DNA of 64,000 bases from contig CANFSP010000002.1 in assembly GCA_947449765.1 (NCBI GenBank), forward strand, positions 1-64,000. Reading direction: 5' to 3'. Positions within the stretch are counted from its first letter, which is position 1. The number at the start of each line of letters is the position of its first letter. The DNA comes from Actinomycetota bacterium. GTDB taxonomy: Bacteria > Actinomycetota > Actinomycetes > Actinomycetales > Microbacteriaceae. The position numbers and the translations under genes were made by a program. The notes under the pieces were generated by a model that did not search any database, was not told the DNA's origin, and was given only the letters and a program-made list of their open reading frames with translations. Positions 17,364 to 26,626 of the stretch are shown one piece after another.

Positions 17364-18572
17364 ATGACGTCATCACTTACTCGCATGCCACTCTTTCGCG
17401 GGCGCCTTGCGCCTTATCTGGGCATCATGCTCGTCTCTCTGGGCTTACTTACCGGTGTGACGTCGTTTTCACCCATCGCCGAAGATATTGCTAGAGACAT
17501 TCACTTAACGCCGGTGACGTACGGCGCGCTGGGAATGCTCGGCCCATTCACGCTCGGGGTGATGGGTCTGATCACCCCGTTCATTGCTCGTCGATTGACA
17601 CTCGAGTGGACTATTGTCGCCGCCGCGTTTCTCATGGCGGCTGGACAACTTCTCCGCGCGCTCGCTGGTGAGGCGGGGGGATTCTTCGTATTTTCAGTCG
17701 TCTCCATGTTGGGAATCGGTGCGGCAAATATGCTCCTACCTGCACTCATCAAGAGGTATTTCCCTGACCGAGTGGTCAGTGTCAGCACCGTCTACGTGGT
17801 GTTGCTGGTTGTCTCGAGTATTTATCCGCCGCTCTTCGCGGTTCCGCTAGCCCAGGCCTTTGGATGGCGCCTCTCGGTTGGCCTGTGGTTCCTCATCGAG
17901 GCCCTTGCGGTGATTCCCTGGTTCGTCACGGCGATCAGGTCTCGCAAACCACAGAGTGTCTCTCACTCGGACATCCAGTCGTCCGCCTCCATCACGCGCA
18001 AGGTGTGGTCTCATCCTGCGAGTTGGGCGTTGATGGCCGGCTATGCCGTGGCTACGTTCAACTTCTACATCGTGGTCGCGTGGCTTCCCGCAATTCTGGT
18101 AGAGACCGCAGGTGCCGATCAGCTATCCGCCGGTGCGCTGTTGTCGCTGTACCCGTGTGTTGGCGTCGTTGCGGGGTTCTTCATCCCGCAACTGGTGGCC
18201 AAATTTGCCAACGTCGGCATGATTTTCACGGTGAATGTTGCACTGATAGCGGTTGGTTATCTCGGGCTCATCCTTGCGCCGGGCACACTCCCGTGGTTGT
18301 GGGTTGTCTTCGCTGGCACCGGACCATCGCTGTTTTCAATCATCCTTGTCGCCATAAACTATCGAACCAAGACTGATGTGGGCGCCTCAGCCCTCAGTGG
18401 GATGGTTACCGGTGGCGGTTATATCTTGGGCGCTATCGGCCCACTTATCGTGGGCGTGCTCCGAGCGAACGGCGCACCCTGGTCGACAACACTGGTCATG
18501 CTGATTCTTTCACTCGTGGTAACCGTGATTGCAGGCTTGGGCTTGCGTCGCCGAGTTAACGTGGACGACTAG
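17364..18572 (+). CDS. MFS transporter, CynX/NimT-like
   Basis: A 402-residue major facilitator with about 12 hydrophobic segments. The N-terminal half has 'LGLLTGVTSFSPIAEDI' and 'GMLGPFTLGVMGLITPFIAR', typical of the cyanate/2-nitroimidazole (CynX/NimT) group. It is a single-gene unit ahead of the TauE/SafE gene. ATG 17364 is directly preceded by AGGAA; ATG 17385 is an alternative start. The substrate is unknown; given the neighbours, a sulfur-containing or organic anion is possible (inference). Confidence 0.85.
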   Translation: MTSSLTRMPLFRGRLAPYLGIMLVSLGLLTGVTSFSPIAEDIARDIHLTPVTYGALGMLGPFTLGVMGLITPFIARRLTLEWTIVAAAFLMAAGQLLRALAGEAGGFFVFSVVSMLGIGAANMLLPALIKRYFPDRVVSVSTVYVVLLVVSSIYPPLFAVPLAQAFGWRLSVGLWFLIEALAVIPWFVTAIRSRKPQSVSHSDIQSSASITRKVWSHPASWALMAGYAVATFNFYIVVAWLPAILVETAGADQLSAGALLSLYPCVGVVAGFFIPQLVAKFANVGMIFTVNVALIAVGYLGLILAPGTLPWLWVVFAGTGPSLFSIILVAINYRTKTDVGASALSGMVTGGGYILGAIGPLIVGVLRANGAPWSTTLVMLILSLVVTVIAGLGLRRRVNVDD

Positions 18573-18594
18573 CGCATTTGGGCTAAACCCTTCT

Positions 18595-18615
18595 TTCCCG
18601 CCAGAATGGTGGGAA
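18595..18615. promoter_or_regulatory. Inverted repeat between MFS and TauE/SafE genes
   Basis: The arms TTCCCGCC and GGTGGGAA (one mismatch) flank the spacer AGAAT, 31 bases before the TauE/SafE start. It could be an operator or a weak hairpin ending the MFS transcript; there is no T-run. Confidence 0.35.
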
Positions 18616-18646
18616 TAACGATTTCTCACGGGATGGCGCCACACTG

Positions 18647-19543
18647 ATGGATCTGACAACCTGGAACGCACTGTCGACAGACTCGATTGTGGCCCTCGCC
18701 TGGGTTGTGTTGATTGGCTTCGTCGCGCAGCTACTTGGTGGTTCCCTCGGGATGGCCTACGGCGTCTCCTCGAGCACCGGACTGGCGCTCCTGGGCTTCT
18801 CGCCGGCTGCCAGCTCGAGCCTGATTCACATTGTCGAAATCGGAACGTCCTTGATTAACGGGTCGGTGCATTTCCGAGCCAAGACCATCAATTGGCGCGT
18901 CGTCTTCCTCATCGGAATTCCCGGAGGCATCGCGGCATTTGTGGGGGCCATGCTGTTGAGTACTTTCAACTCCAACTGGAGCAAGCCGTGGACGGCAACA
19001 CTACTGCTGGCACTGGGGCTTTTCATCCTTTTTCAGTTTGTTCGCGGAACAGTCAAGCCCTCAGAACGTATTCCTCATCGAGGATGGCTGATCCCGTTGG
19101 GAGCAGTTTCCGGCTTCGTCGACTCATCGGCAGGAGGCGGGTGGGGCGTCATGACGACGTCGACGTTGGTCGCGTCCCGAACGATGACTCCAGCTCAGGC
19201 CGCCGGCACGACCTCTACAGCACGTCTCATCGTGGCAATCGCCGGAACGGTCGGCTTTCTCATCGGCTTAGGACCGGAAAACATTGCGTGGCTCAGCGTG
19301 GTTGCGATGTTGATCGGTGGCGTCATCGCGGCGCCAGTGGTTCACGTCGTCGTCAAGTACGTATCTACCCGGGTTCTCGGCATCGTGATGGGCGTCGCAC
19401 TAGTGCTACTCAACACGCGTCAGTTGCTCGTTGCCATCGGCACACCCATTGAGTGGGTGCTGAGTGCGATGCTGCTGGTCCCGGTGATATTTCTTCTCGT
19501 GTTCTGGCTCATCACCAGAAACCGGCAAAGTCGCGACGTTTAG
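18647..19543 (+). CDS. TSUP-family (TauE/SafE) sulfite/organosulfonate exporter-like permease
   Basis: A 298-residue polytopic protein with 7-8 hydrophobic helices and the internal two-fold repeat of the TSUP family. The hallmark glycine-rich first helix appears as 'VAQLLGGSLGMAYGVSSSTG', and the second repeat as 'GAVSGFVDSSAGGGWGVMTT'. Family members move sulfite, sulfonates or sulfoacetate-like anions. Its stop overlaps the end of convergent cysNC by 4 bases. The location beside PAPS and sulfonate genes fits export or import of a sulfur oxyanion; the direction is unproven. Confidence 0.88.
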   Translation: MDLTTWNALSTDSIVALAWVVLIGFVAQLLGGSLGMAYGVSSSTGLALLGFSPAASSSLIHIVEIGTSLINGSVHFRAKTINWRVVFLIGIPGGIAAFVGAMLLSTFNSNWSKPWTATLLLALGLFILFQFVRGTVKPSERIPHRGWLIPLGAVSGFVDSSAGGGWGVMTTSTLVASRTMTPAQAAGTTSTARLIVAIAGTVGFLIGLGPENIAWLSVVAMLIGGVIAAPVVHVVVKYVSTRVLGIVMGVALVLLNTRQLLVAIGTPIEWVLSAMLLVPVIFLLVFWLITRNRQSRDV

Positions 19544-21453
19544 AAACGCCGGCGAAGAACCCATTCCCGCAAGATAGCGGCGTTTTCCTCGATGGACTTG
19601 GTACCATCGAGGTGGAATTCGCACTCTTCGGGCGCTTCATATTTCTGGCTAATTCCGGTCATCTGCGTTGACTCGGAGGCCCGAGCCTGCACATACAGAC
19701 CCTTCGGGTCACGCTGCTCACACACCTCAAGCGGGGTATCGACAAATACTTCAGCAAAGTCGTCATCGGCAAAGAGTTCTCGAGCAGCCAGGCGATCCTT
19801 GGCAAAAGGTGAAACCAGCGCAACGAGCGCGATGATTCCCGCGTCCATCAGGATTTGAGCAACCCGGGCAACGCGACGAATGTTTTCAGCCCGGTCTTCT
19901 GGCGAGAAGCCGAGGTCTTCGCTAAGGGTTTGGCGAATCGAGTCACCATCCAGAACAAAGGCACGGATGCCCATCTCGAGTAACTGTGATTCGAGGAGAT
20001 CGGCAATCGTGCTCTTGCCAGAGCCAGAGAGACCGGTCAGCCACAGCACGCCGGAACGGATGCCGTTGAACTCTTCGCGCTTGGCCCGGTTGACGGCAAA
20101 ACCGTGCTTTGTGACGTTGCCTTGGCGTCGAAGAGTGTGCACGCTCATTCCCGCAGCCACGGTTGCACCCGTGATGCGGTCGCACAGAATGAAACCGCCG
20201 GTGTCGCGAGCATTGAGATACGGCTCGAGCAACAGCGGGGCGTTACAGGTCAGTTCGGCTCGAGCGACACCGTTCACACCGAGCTCACTCGTGCGCGAGT
20301 GGGTGCCATTCTCGAGGTCGTACTGGTAGCGAATGGCCGAAACATGCACCGGCATGCTGGTGGGGCCGACGCGCAACAGATACGAGCGATCGGGATCCAT
20401 CGCATCCGTGTCAAGCCAGACGAGGTCGACGAGATGAGCCCGACTAATCGGGGCATCCTCGGTTGAGACGGAGCTGCCACGAGACAAGATGTCACCGCGT
20501 CCGAGGTCGATTTCCTCGTGGAAGGAGACAGCAACGGCGTCGCCCGCCCGAGCCGAGGTGACCTCGCGGTCACCCACAAAGATGCGAGACACAGTTGCCG
20601 TTGCGTTCGAGGGCCACGAGTTGACGGTGTCTCCAACGCTGAGTGACCCACCGCTGAGACGACCGCAATACGAGCGCTCGGTTTCGATGCGCACCACATA
20701 CTGAATGGGGAGTCGCGTTGCAAGATTGTCATCTGGGGTAGGGATGCTGTCGCATCCGTGCCCCAAGGCATCGATGAGTGATCGGGTCACGATGTCTGCC
20801 GGGCCAGCGGTGCTGTCGAGCTCTGCGACGTTAATGCCGTGGAGCGCAGAAATCGGCGCAAACTGAACCGTGCTGATCACATCAGATCCGCTGTGCGCGG
20901 GGGCGTCAGGAGCATGAAAACTGTCGTGTTTCTCAACAAAAAGCTGAGGGACCCGTCGCTCGAACTCGTCACGGATCGCGGTGATACGTGCGTTGCGTTC
21001 CGTGATGTCAGCGATCTGGTCAATCTTGTTGAGAGCAATCACGTACGAGCGAATGCCCATGAGGTGACAGACCGTTGCGTGTCGAATCGTTTGATCGCGA
21101 ATTCCGACGTTCACGTCGATGAGAATGAGCGCGACGTCGGCACCCGAAGCGGCAACCGCCATGTTGCGGGTGTACTGCTCGTGGCCTGGTGAGTCCGCGA
21201 GTAGTACGCGGTGTCCGCCGGGCAGGGCGAGGTACCGGTATGCCACGTCGATGGTGATGCCCTGTTCGCGTTCGAGGGCGAGGCCGTCGGTGAGTCGGGC
21301 AAAGTCGACGTCGCCGTCAGCATTGGTGATGGACGCAATTTCGTCGGTCGGGACGCTACCGGTGTGAACAAGCAGTCGCCCGATGAGTGTGCTTTTGCCG
21401 TCGTCAACGGCTCCACACACGACCACGCGAGGGATACGAAGTGCCGTGCTCAA
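19540..21453 (-). CDS. cysNC: Bifunctional sulfate adenylyltransferase large subunit / adenylylsulfate kinase (CysN-CysC fusion)
   Basis: A 637-residue two-domain enzyme. Residues 1 to about 430 are the GTPase subunit of ATP sulfurylase: 'GAVDDGKSTLIGRLL' (G1), 'DSPGHEQYTRNM' (G3) and 'ALNKID' (G4). Residues from about 455 form APS kinase: Walker A 'GLSGSGKST' (about 474), 'LDGDSIRQTL', 'ENIRRVARVA' and 'RDPKGLY'. With CysD it converts sulfate to APS and then PAPS, the donor for sulfotransferases. It overlaps cysD by 4 bases (ATGA). No cysH/cysI reductase is in the window, so sulfonation rather than cysteine synthesis may be the main use (inference). Confidence 0.95.
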   Translation of the reverse strand: MSTALRIPRVVVCGAVDDGKSTLIGRLLVHTGSVPTDEIASITNADGDVDFARLTDGLALEREQGITIDVAYRYLALPGGHRVLLADSPGHEQYTRNMAVAASGADVALILIDVNVGIRDQTIRHATVCHLMGIRSYVIALNKIDQIADITERNARITAIRDEFERRVPQLFVEKHDSFHAPDAPAHSGSDVISTVQFAPISALHGINVAELDSTAGPADIVTRSLIDALGHGCDSIPTPDDNLATRLPIQYVVRIETERSYCGRLSGGSLSVGDTVNSWPSNATATVSRIFVGDREVTSARAGDAVAVSFHEEIDLGRGDILSRGSSVSTEDAPISRAHLVDLVWLDTDAMDPDRSYLLRVGPTSMPVHVSAIRYQYDLENGTHSRTSELGVNGVARAELTCNAPLLLEPYLNARDTGGFILCDRITGATVAAGMSVHTLRRQGNVTKHGFAVNRAKREEFNGIRSGVLWLTGLSGSGKSTIADLLESQLLEMGIRAFVLDGDSIRQTLSEDLGFSPEDRAENIRRVARVAQILMDAGIIALVALVSPFAKDRLAARELFADDDFAEVFVDTPLEVCEQRDPKGLYVQARASESTQMTGISQKYEAPEECEFHLDGTKSIEENAAILREWVLRRRF

Positions 21454-22367
21454 AAGTAGCCCTCGACTTTCTTCGCTTCCATGGATGAACTGCCTTCTCC
21501 ATCAATGAGTCGTCCGGCACGCTCGGAGGCTCGTGTCGTCTCAAGTTCACGGATGATGTCATCCACGGAGAGCGCTTCGGATTCTTCGCCCGCAGAGAGC
21601 GGATAACACCCGAGGGTGCGAAAACGCACCCGGCGCATCTCAACCGAGTCGGTGTCAAGAAGGTTGAATCGGTCGTCGTCGACCACGATCGGCTTGCCCT
21701 GGCGCAGAACTGTCGGCCGAGCATCCGTGAAATACAACGGAACCACGTTGATGTTTTCGCGGCGGATGTAGCGCCACACGTCGAGTTCGGTCCAGTTCGA
21801 CATGGGGAATGCTCGCATGGTCTGACCATCTTGCAAATTCGAGTTGACGCTCGACCAGAACTCGGGGCGCTGCGTGCGGGGGTTCCACGCGTACCCCGCT
21901 TCACGCAAACTGAACATGCGTTCCTTGGCTCGTGACCGTTCTTCGTCTCGGCGGGCACCACCGATGGCGATGTCGAACTCGTGCGATTCGAGAGCCTGAC
22001 GAAGTGCGACGGTCTTCATCAGTCGCGTGTACTCGTCGGTCGAGTGAGTAAACGGGGTGATGCGATCGTTAGTGCCATCGGGGTTGGTGTGCACAATGAG
22101 GTCGACATCTAAGTCAGCGACAGTTTGGTCTCGGAAGGAGATCATTTCGCGGAACTTCCACGTGGTGTCGATGTGCAGAAGCGGGATTGGTAAACGACCG
22201 GGGTGGGTCGCCTTACGCGCAAGGTGCAGAAGCACGCTCGAGTCTTTGCCGATGCTGTACATGATGACCGGCTTCTTGAAGGCTCCGATTGCCTCGCGAA
22301 TCGCCCAAATAGCCTCTGCCTCGAGAGCGTCGAGGTAGGCGTCGTGGTCGTATGACGAAGTGGTCAT
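21450..22367 (-). CDS. cysD: Sulfate adenylyltransferase subunit 2 (CysD)
   Basis: A 305-residue PP-loop ATP pyrophosphatase that forms APS from sulfate and ATP with CysN. The PP-loop is 'MYSIGKDSSVLLHLARKA' and other family segments are 'HIDTTWKFREMI', 'GGARRDEERSRAKER' and 'FPMSNWTELDVWRYI'. Length and motif order are normal. It lies 11 bases downstream of gmd and overlaps cysNC, so the three are co-transcribed. The pair corresponds to NodP/NodQ of rhizobia, which provide PAPS for glycolipid sulfation. Confidence 0.96.
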   Translation of the reverse strand: MTTSSYDHDAYLDALEAEAIWAIREAIGAFKKPVIMYSIGKDSSVLLHLARKATHPGRLPIPLLHIDTTWKFREMISFRDQTVADLDVDLIVHTNPDGTNDRITPFTHSTDEYTRLMKTVALRQALESHEFDIAIGGARRDEERSRAKERMFSLREAGYAWNPRTQRPEFWSSVNSNLQDGQTMRAFPMSNWTELDVWRYIRRENINVVPLYFTDARPTVLRQGKPIVVDDDRFNLLDTDSVEMRRVRFRTLGCYPLSAGEESEALSVDDIIRELETTRASERAGRLIDGEGSSSMEAKKVEGYF

Positions 22368-22378
22368 TGTGGTCAGAT

Positions 22379-23404
22379 CTAGTTCCAGCTCGCGAGCTTG
22401 GGTGTATCAATCCAGTGGGTGCCGCCGGTTTCGAGGTATTTGATGTCGGCTTCGACCATGATTTTGGCGAGTTCGGGCGGGTGCACGGTGGCCTCCCAAC
22501 CAAGCTGGGTTTTGGCCTTGGTGGAATCACCGATGAGCGCATCCACTTCGGTGGGACGCAGGTAACGCTCGTCAAAGTGCACGTAGTCTTGCCAGTTCAG
22601 GCCGACGTGCGAGAAGGCCAACTCGAGGAAGTCTCGAACCGTGTAGCTGGTGTTGGTGGAAAGAACGAAATCCTCAGGGGTGTCGTTTTGGAGCATGCGC
22701 CACATGCCCTCGACGTACTCAGCGGCGTAGCCCCAGTCACGAACCGCGTCGAGGTTACCCATCCACAGCTCGTTTTGGCGTCCCATGGAGATAGCCGCCA
22801 CCGCGCGAGTGATTTTTCGAGTCACGAAGGTCTCGCCACGGCGAGGAGACTCGTGATTGAAGAGGATGCCGTTGACGGCGAACATGTCGTACGCCTCGCG
22901 GTAGTTCTTGGTAATCCAGTAGGAGTAGAGCTTTGCGACGCCATAGGGCGAACGAGGGTAGAACGGGGTGTTCTCATCTTGAGGTGGCGGGGTAGCACCG
23001 TAGAGCTCAGACGACGAGGCCTGATAAAAACGGGTGTCGACGCCCGCGAGACGGATTGCGTCGAGAAGGCGCACCGTTCCGGTGCCCGTGATGTCTGCGG
23101 TGTACTCGGGCTCATCGAATGAGACGCGAACGTGAGACTGTGCCGCGAGGTTGTAGACCTCGTGCGGCGCAATGTCGCGGATGACCCCGGCGAGACGAGC
23201 ACTGTCGCTCAAATCGCAGCTGTGCAGGAAAAGCCGCGCGTCCTTGGCGTGTGAGTCGGTGTAGAGGTGATCAATTCTGCTCGTGTTGAAGCTCGATGAC
23301 CGACGCACGAGTCCGTGCACTTCGTAGCCTTTGCGCAGCAAAAGCTCGGCTAGGTACGAACCGTCTTGGCCGGTGATACCTGTGATGAGCGCGCGTTTAG
23401 TCAT
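22379..23404 (-). CDS. gmd: GDP-mannose 4,6-dehydratase
   Basis: A 341-residue short-chain dehydrogenase-type NADP enzyme that makes GDP-4-keto-6-deoxy-D-mannose, precursor of GDP-fucose, GDP-rhamnose and related sugars. Motifs: '[19 protein letters not shown]' (NADP), '[11 protein letters not shown]', '[12 protein letters not shown]', the catalytic 'SSSELYG...[15 protein letters not shown]' region and '[16 protein letters not shown]'. Start is ATG 23404 (GAGG about 9 bases upstream), not the TTG at 23419. First gene of the gmd-cysD-cysNC operon; no GDP-fucose synthase or reductase is in the window. Confidence 0.96.
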   Translation of the reverse strand: MTKRALITGITGQDGSYLAELLLRKGYEVHGLVRRSSSFNTSRIDHLYTDSHAKDARLFLHSCDLSDSARLAGVIRDIAPHEVYNLAAQSHVRVSFDEPEYTADITGTGTVRLLDAIRLAGVDTRFYQASSSELYGATPPPQDENTPFYPRSPYGVAKLYSYWITKNYREAYDMFAVNGILFNHESPRRGETFVTRKITRAVAAISMGRQNELWMGNLDAVRDWGYAAEYVEGMWRMLQNDTPEDFVLSTNTSYTVRDFLELAFSHVGLNWQDYVHFDERYLRPTEVDALIGDSTKAKTQLGWEATVHPPELAKIMVEADIKYLETGGTHWIDTPKLASWN

Positions 23405-23478
23405 GACTCGTAACCTCAAATTTCAGCGAACTTGTCGCAAACAATAACTACGCAAGTCTAGTTGATGACGCTAAATGC

Positions 23479-24132
23479 TCAGTGTCCCGCGCGCCGGCGC
23501 AGTGCTCGGAGCATGAATTGGCCGACAAGCGCAATTCCGACGGCGGTCGTGACGGCCCGGACCGTGTCCCAGGTTGAGGTGGATGTCACGAACGTGAATA
23601 CGGCAAAACGCGTGGCATTCTCGCTGAGAGTGGCTGTGGGGGAGAACGAGAGGCTGGTATCCGGACCCACCATGACTGGCCAGAACCACAGGTTCATGAA
23701 CGCGCCGAAAAAGTAGGCAGCGAGGATGCCATAGGCCGCGAGAAGGGCCAGTTCTCGCCAGCCACGAATTGGCTTTTTTGCAATCCGATGTGGCAAGAAT
23801 CCGGCGCCAAGGCCAATTAGGCCTAGTCCGAGGATTTGAAACAGTGTCCACGGACCAAAACCACCGGTGATGGTGGAGGACACCATGATGGTAGCCACTC
23901 CGAGGAGCATGCCTAGCCGGGGGCCAAGAACGCGCGCACCGATGATGATCACAATGAACACGGCCTCGACCCCGGCGATGCCCACCGTTGTGATGCGAAC
24001 CGCTGAGGCAATCGCCGCGAGAACGCCGACGAGAGCAATGGTGTGTGCGGCGCTCTGATGGCGACGCGATTCCGGCAGGGCTGACAGGGGTGGCACGGGT
24101 GGCACGGATGGCAGGGGTGGCAGGGATGTCAT
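23479..24132 (-). CDS. ECF transporter S component (substrate-binding membrane subunit)
   Basis: A 217-residue membrane protein with about six hydrophobic helices and the layout of ECF-type S components. Segments 'VRITTVGIAGVEAVFIVIII' and 'VATIMVSSTITGGFGPWTLFQ' resemble the group that includes CbrT-like (cobalamin) proteins. It gives substrate specificity to the fused permease-ATPase encoded just upstream. I set the start at ATG 24132, which overlaps the upstream stop as ATGA with GGTGGG before it. The first 25 residues are proline- and leucine-rich with a short repeat ('PPLPSVPPVPPLSALP'). Confidence 0.85.
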   Translation of the reverse strand: MTSLPPLPSVPPVPPLSALPESRRHQSAAHTIALVGVLAAIASAVRITTVGIAGVEAVFIVIIIGARVLGPRLGMLLGVATIMVSSTITGGFGPWTLFQILGLGLIGLGAGFLPHRIAKKPIRGWRELALLAAYGILAAYFFGAFMNLWFWPVMVGPDTSLSFSPTATLSENATRFAVFTFVTSTSTWDTVRAVTTAVGIALVGQFMLRALRRRAGH

Positions 24133-25958
24133 GCGACACCCACCAACGATGTCGAGGCGCATAGAGACCCGTCAACCGCCCCGAGTGCCGTCACAAAGGA
24201 CGCGTCGTGCGTGGCCATGGTGATGCGCGAATAGTGCGAGGTTTCACGTAAAACGGTGATGAGTTCATCGCGACATCGGGCATCAAGTCCGCGGGTCGGC
24301 TCGTCGATGAGGAGGACGTCGGGTTGACCAGCCAGACCGATGCTCAATGCGAGAGCCATCTGTTGCCCATGTGAGAGATCACGAGGATGTCGTGACGCGA
24401 TGACGTCGGCTTCGTTCGCCGAGGTATGACTGAGTCGGCAAAACTGGGCAAATGTTGTTCCAGGCAGGGCGCCCGCGGTTTTGTCGGAGCGATCTGCTTC
24501 GGACCGAACCGATGGTCGGCAAAAGAAGTCAGATAACGACTCCGGGATGAGGGCAGCTCGTTCACCACACTCCTGAGCCATCGCGAACAACCGGGTGGTC
24601 TTGCCGGACCCGTTTGGCCCCGTGAGTGCCGTGATGGGGTGGGGGAGTTGGACGCGCGGGGTTGCCCGACCCCTCTCTGCGCTCAACACACTCGCTTGGG
24701 CGGCTGTCGCCGAGCCCACAGCCGCGATGTCGTCGCTGTGGCCGGCGCCAATCTCCAGCCTGCGCGTGGCAATCGAGGCGAGAAACTGCTCGCGGTGTTC
24801 AGCGATGACAAGGCACATGCGCAACCGAGTGGCGAGAGTTGCGAGCGTTGACGCGACGAACTGCGACTGGTGAGCATCCAAGTCGGCAAATGGCTCGTCG
24901 AGCAGAAGAACGGTTGGGCGCGTGGCGAGAGCCGCGCCGATGGCGACGAGTACGGCTTCGCCAGACGAGAGTGTCTCAACGCGCTGGTCGAGTAAGCGTT
25001 CGCACTTCAACAGGTCGACGACCTCACGGATGCGCACCTCCCGTTCCGCGCGTGTCATGCCCTGCATGGTCAGCCCAAACTGCAACTCGTCGCGCACAAA
25101 TCCGGCGACGAAGCTGTCGCGTACCCGCTGTGGAACAAAGCTGAGAAAGGATGCCGTGTCGGCAACCGGTGTCGTGACGCGATCGACTCCACCGATTGAG
25201 ATGGCACCTTCGAGTAGTCCGGCGTCCACGTGGGTGTGAAGTCCGGCGAGTGCGCGCAGAAGAGAGGATTTTCCCGAGCCGGTTGGTCCGGTGAGGAGAA
25301 CGACATCTCCGAGCTGCAGAGTGAGCGACTCCACGGTGATCGGGTTGCCGTGGAGCATGATTGGCTCTGCGGGAAAAGTGAGAACGAGTGTGGTCCACGA
25401 TGCCGGCGCGGCGCAGTTGAGCTCGGGAGCGCGTGTCGTGCGCGCAAACCCGCGTGCCGCCATGCTCGCGCCAAGCGTGTGAGCGCGTTCAATGGTGCGT
25501 TCAAACAGTGGAGGCAGCACTGAAAGGCCACCGCGTTCGCGGCGCAGCCTCTGGATGGCACGTATATTGCGGGCCGACGTGACGAGAGCGGGGTAAGTCG
25601 CGATGCCAATGGCGATGCTGGTGAGCACGCCGCGCCCGACTGGCACGCGTGACGATTCGGCAATCACCCGGCGCACATCCACCACACTGAACACCGTGCC
25701 GAACGCAATGATGAGTGCGGCGAAAGGCAGTGCATCCACGAGTGAGGTCCATAATCCACCGGTCGTGATGGGCCCGAACAGGGACACAATGCGAAATGGT
25801 CCCGGGAGGTGGATGGGTCGACCGGAGTACACGACTATTCCGCCGCCCGAAGCGCCGAGGAAAACGATCCGGTAGAGAAGTCGCATCACCACGAATGCTC
25901 CGGCAGCCCAGAGAGATGTCCTCAGTGGTGCCCACCGAGAAAAATTTCGGGTAATCAC
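24129..25958 (-). CDS. Fused ECF energy-coupling protein: T-component permease with two ATPase domains
   Basis: A 609-residue fusion of all energising parts of an ECF importer. Residues 1-190 are the EcfT-like permease with the conserved 'MAARGF' (166-171) coupling motif. ATPase 1 has Walker A 'GPTGSGKSS' (224-232), signature 'LSSGE' (330-334) and Walker B 'VLLLDEPFAD'. ATPase 2 has Walker A 'GPNGSGKTT' (447-455), 'LSHGQQ' and 'VLLIDEPTRG'. The usual systems encode T, A and A' as separate genes. It lies between a DUF4430 lipoprotein gene (15 bases upstream) and the S component (4-base overlap), so the three genes make one uptake system, perhaps for a corrinoid. Confidence 0.9.
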   Translation of the reverse strand: MITRNFSRWAPLRTSLWAAGAFVVMRLLYRIVFLGASGGGIVVYSGRPIHLPGPFRIVSLFGPITTGGLWTSLVDALPFAALIIAFGTVFSVVDVRRVIAESSRVPVGRGVLTSIAIGIATYPALVTSARNIRAIQRLRRERGGLSVLPPLFERTIERAHTLGASMAARGFARTTRAPELNCAAPASWTTLVLTFPAEPIMLHGNPITVESLTLQLGDVVLLTGPTGSGKSSLLRALAGLHTHVDAGLLEGAISIGGVDRVTTPVADTASFLSFVPQRVRDSFVAGFVRDELQFGLTMQGMTRAEREVRIREVVDLLKCERLLDQRVETLSSGEAVLVAIGAALATRPTVLLLDEPFADLDAHQSQFVASTLATLATRLRMCLVIAEHREQFLASIATRRLEIGAGHSDDIAAVGSATAAQASVLSAERGRATPRVQLPHPITALTGPNGSGKTTRLFAMAQECGERAALIPESLSDFFCRPSVRSEADRSDKTAGALPGTTFAQFCRLSHTSANEADVIASRHPRDLSHGQQMALALSIGLAGQPDVLLIDEPTRGLDARCRDELITVLRETSHYSRITMATHDASFVTALGAVDGSLCASTSLVGVA

Positions 25959-25973
25959 GGTCTGTGTGCTTTC

Positions 25974-26492
25974 TTAGGGGGCGTCCGGCATCGGTGTCGC
26001 ACCATCAGAAGAGAACATGAGGCCGACGCTGTCACCGGGATGAACGAGCTGAGTCGAGACGCCCTCGCTTGCGTAGTCCCACGACCCCGCGGGGCTTTTT
26101 ACCCAGAGTGCCCAGTAAGCGAACTCGGGTGGCATGCTTGCACAGGTTTCGGCGTAGGCCTCATGTCCGGAAATGGTGATTGGCGCATCGGCCGAGGGAA
26201 GGCCGTTGACGCGGCAAACGACGGCATCGCCATAGTCTGCGGTTCCTTCTGTGGTCACGCCGATTTCTGCAAGGGCGTCGGCCACGGTCATCTCGCCCGC
26301 GTCAGCCGGGGCGCACGCGTCAATGGCGGTTGCGTTCAAAACATCGAACGAGACAATCACGCGAACACCGGTACACGTGTCACCCGATTGGCTGCTGTGT
26401 GGAGTGGCAGTGGATGCGCATCCAGCCAGACTCGACATCGCAAGCGCCGCCGTCGCTAGGTATGCAATCGCGCGAACACGCACTGAGTTCAT
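25974..26492 (-). CDS. DUF4430-like lipoprotein, first gene of the ECF operon
   Basis: A 172-residue exported lipoprotein: signal 'AYLATAALAMSSLAGC' with lipobox LAGC. The mature part has 'VADALAEIG', 'CRVNGLP' and 'FAYWALWVKSPAGSWDYAS', matching DUF4430/transcobalamin-C-like domains. Such domains occur in proteins linked to cobalamin binding, so it may capture a corrinoid for the ECF transporter downstream (inference). The start is ATG 26492, because CGGAGG lies 6 bases upstream; the in-frame extension to 26537 lacks such a signal. I looked for a B12 riboswitch in the leader and saw none. Confidence 0.75.
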   Translation of the reverse strand: MNSVRVRAIAYLATAALAMSSLAGCASTATPHSSQSGDTCTGVRVIVSFDVLNATAIDACAPADAGEMTVADALAEIGVTTEGTADYGDAVVCRVNGLPSADAPITISGHEAYAETCASMPPEFAYWALWVKSPAGSWDYASEGVSTQLVHPGDSVGLMFSSDGATPMPDAP

Positions 26493-26626
26493 GAAAAACC
26501 TCCGAAAATACCGGGCAAGTTGGCGCCGATTCGGCACAAACGCAACTGGAGGCTTCCGAGTGTTGCTAGGTCAAGTTTAGACCCGTGTGCGGTTGTCTGA
26601 GAGTGCACACAATTGGAGGCAGTTTC

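Noticed and set aside
22352-23122. 256-codon plus-strand open frame
   Set aside because: Antisense to gmd; composition artefact.
26493-26626. Cobalamin riboswitch before the ECF operon
   Set aside because: No B12 box or matching stem pattern could be seen in the 134-base gap.
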